A DNA stretch of 64,000 nt. Source: Oxytricha trifallax (lineage: Eukaryota; Ciliophora; Spirotrichea; Sporadotrichida; Oxytrichidae). The position numbers and the translations under genes were made by a program. Below the pieces are notes generated by a model. The model was not told the DNA's origin. It made no database searches and saw nothing but the letters and a program-made list of their open reading frames with translations. The stretch spans positions 124,001-188,000 of the forward strand of contig ARYC01000105.1 of the NCBI GenBank assembly GCA_000711775.1, read 5' to 3'. Within the stretch, counting starts at the first letter, position 1, and the number at the start of each line of letters is the position of its first letter. Of this stretch, positions 61,906 to 64,000 are shown piece by piece.

Positions 61906-63299
61906 ATGTCCCAGAAATAGAATCAGAAACAAGCTCAGACTAAAGCTTAACAATCTTAAGTTTAATCGTCTCAACAGACCAAAACCCCTTAAGTCTCGCA
62001 ATAATAACAATCGAATACATAGCAGACTCCATAAGCCACTTAAAAATCACAGCAATAATAGCAATAATCTTTGAACGCCTCAGACCAATTGAAAAAGCGA
62101 GTGCAAGAGTTAGAACTTAAATTCAAGCAATTCGACGAATTGGCTATACTACCAACCCTAAAAAAGACACTCGCAGAACACGAATAAACATTCGAAGATA
62201 TTAAGAGGCTGAAAGATAACACAAATTTCAGCAAGGAAGAAATACAGATCAAGATGTATAAAAAGTTAACGACGCTTGTGAAAATCAATAAAAATGTGGA
62301 GTAGCAGATAAAAAATAACCAAGTGATCATGCGAATTAATAAGGATCAAATCTCCAAAGGTAAGTTTTGCCCCCTTTTTTTATTGTTTTATCTTTGATTT
62401 TGTTTTAGATGAGCGTTCGCTATAAGATTTGAGAAATCATAATGAAAACATGCAGAAAAACTATGAGTAAGTCCGAGATTAGAACAAGCGCTTTTAGGAA
62501 GAAAACGAGAGACTTGAAAATCGCATATTCGAGTTAAAGCAAGGCCACTATATGATATACAACAAAACACTGGAAAATCTGCATAAAAGGACCAAGGAAT
62601 TTGAAGCAGACCAGGAAAAGAGAGGCATTTAGTTTTAGTAATACAGTCATCTATACACATCGGCTAAGGAAGAGGAGGAGAAAATATTGGTGATTATCAA
62701 GGAAATTGAAAAGGAGCACTTGGCTTATAAGGAATACCAAGTCAAGTAAACTTATATTCTTTTGTATATTGAATTCATATTAATTTTCTGTAAAAATTTA
62801 CAAATATAAATTGATTGCCAATTTGTAAAATATTTTCTTTTTACAAAGAACAGGTGGGATTCCAAGCTGAAAATTTAGTGCAGTAAAAAACTTTCTATAA
62901 ATAAAAGTATGAAGACTTAAAAGTACAATCGAAGGAGCTAAATGAGAGAGTTGAAGATTTTAAAAAGAGGTTCATTCTATAAAGTCGCCAGAATTCTAAG
63001 AATAAAGATCGTACGTATTTTTAATTTGAATATATATATTGCTAATAAGAAGCCAAAAATCTCCATATAAATTATGATTAGAGTTTAGTACATAAGGTCT
63101 TGAAAAGGAAATTATGAGAACTATGGAGAAGAAAAATTACCTAGAGAAGGAAATCTAGGAGTTGTCAAAGTAAAGAGAAAACTAAACTTTGATAAAGAAT
63201 AATTTAGTGGAGGAAGTCGCCTGGCTCAGGAAAGAAACCAGTGAACTCAATGAGAGAAGAAAAAACATTGAAGATTTTATTATGAAGCATCTTAAGTGA
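61906..63299 (+). CDS. Coiled-coil protein with Q-rich N-terminus
   Basis: Starts MSQKQNQKQAQTKAQQSQVQ; the first 55 residues are Q/S/T-rich. The remainder is almost continuous coiled coil: LKKRVQELELKFKQFDELAI, QIKMYKKLTTLVKINKNVEQ, EENERLENRIFELKQG, KEIQELSKQRENQ, ending NIEDFIMKHLK at TGA 63297-63299. Intron 62,360-62,408 (GTAAGT..TTTTAG, 49 nt) and intron about 63,011-63,089 (GTACGT..CATAAG) are phase-correct. Between them a 125 bp segment is removed only by the CCAAG repeat (see the IES entry). About 390 residues. The layout resembles axonemal or basal-body coiled-coil proteins (CCDC type), but no specific family is assigned. Confidence 0.7.
62737..62866. other. 125 bp IES, pointer CCAAG
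   Basis: CCAAG at 62737-62741 and 62862-62866 in the same codon phase. Joining gives ..HLAYKEYQ then AENLVQQKTFYKQKYEDL, continuing the coiled-coil heptads. GT..AG choices at this gap do not give the right phase. Confidence 0.65.
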
Positions 63300-63663
63300 A
63301 TAAACCATTTAGATCATATTAACGAATCAATACAAGTCTTAGTTATTTTATTTATTTTCTAATTAAATAAAATTAATTTAATTATCAACTTTTAATCAAA
63401 TTCTTGGTCGACATTTAGATTAAAAATTTAAAATCAAATTTTGATTTATCGAAGTTCTTACTTCTCAGAAATATTTTTAATTTAAGGATAATACATAAAA
63501 TAAAACTTTCAGGGCTCTAATATATTAAAGAATTAATAACATACTGAATAAGTAAATATATGACTAATACTCATATTTTTTAGTAATCTTAGAAAATTTT
63601 AATATTGACAACAGATATTTATTAATTTACTGTAAAATTAAATACTCTTTAAAATTTGCTTTA
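63300..63663. other. AT-rich spacer
   Basis: About 360 bp without coding frames; 3' flank of the coiled-coil gene and 5' flank of the next. Confidence 0.55.
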
Positions 63664-64000
63664 ATGGATTTAAATTTACAAAACTCCTCAGTTCTTAGTG
63701 TGGGTGACACTAAACCCACCCACCAAAACATAAATTATAGCTCCATTTCAAGTTAAGATTTCCAAAGACTCAGAAATTAAAATTCTTAGCTCAAGGATTC
63801 AAACTTAGATTCAGTAGTTGATTTTCAAATCAGCAGCACGATTATATCAAATGGTGGTAACAAACATTTTGAATATTAGAAGCTTCAAGAAAATGAGTAA
63901 GTACAGAATAGCATTTTTGTAGGTAACTATTTGTGCTACCAGAATTAAATTAAATTGCTTTTATAGATAGAATAACTTAAGTGAGACTTGTGAAATTAAA
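63664..64000 (+). CDS. 5' end of an unknown gene (partial)
   Basis: ATG 63664 opens MDLNLQNSSVLSVGDTKPTH, followed by S/N/Q-rich sequence to KLQENE, where a GTAAGT donor at about 63,898 begins an intron or break. The window ends before the next reliable exon. No family recognised. Confidence 0.45.

Noticed and set aside
1-64000. CRISPR arrays, rRNA or tRNA genes, bacterial operons
   Set aside because: No regularly spaced repeats, no rRNA-like conserved stretch and no tRNA cloverleaf noticed; the genome is eukaryotic with introns and a ciliate code.

Overview
The window looks like germline (micronuclear) DNA of a spirotrich ciliate of the Oxytricha/Stylonychia kind. Long reading frames appear only when TAA and TAG are read as glutamine and TGA is the sole stop. 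Spliceosomal introns are about 35-100 nt with GT..AG ends. Many coding frames are also broken by AT-rich segments that are not introns: each lies between two copies of a 4-8 bp direct repeat, and deleting one copy plus the segment restores the frame. That is the MDS-pointer-IES arrangement of ciliate germline genes. I found about ten such segments, from 25 bp to 3.1 kb. Organism and germline status are inferences from sequence only; no telomeric C4A4 tract was seen.

Layout. 1-18,725 (+): a cluster of paralogous type-I membrane proteins, each with a short ectodomain (Cys-rich in the last two), one transmembrane helix and a long Q/N/K-rich cytoplasmic tail. The tail of the last copy is split by a 1 kb IES made almost wholly of a 983 bp inverted-repeat element. 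18,882 to about 34,290 (-): a very large HUWE1/TOM1/UPL-type HECT E3 ubiquitin ligase with helical N-terminal repeats, UBA, acidic tract, DUF4414-like region and C-terminal HECT. A 3.1 kb segment between the DUF4414-like region and HECT carries a separate coiled-coil gene on the same strand (a gene inside an IES of another gene). 34,954-49,121 (+): a run of coiled-coil or low-complexity proteins, one with a degenerate EF-hand. 49,330-50,340 (-): a split CHY zinc-finger gene whose 3' part is not next to it. 50,537-51,501 (+): a small acidic protein. 51,936-53,922 (-) and 54,010-58,002 (+): a head-to-head pair of unknown genes. 58,492-59,563 (-): unknown. 59,650-61,736 (-): the WD40 ribosome-biogenesis protein PWP1. 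61,906-63,299 (+): a coiled-coil protein. 63,664 to the end (+): start of another gene.

Functionally the recognised genes are housekeeping (ubiquitin ligation, ribosome assembly). The membrane-protein cluster and Q/N-rich proteins look lineage-specific. Exon and MDS boundaries are hand-read; coordinates of multi-exon genes are outer limits.
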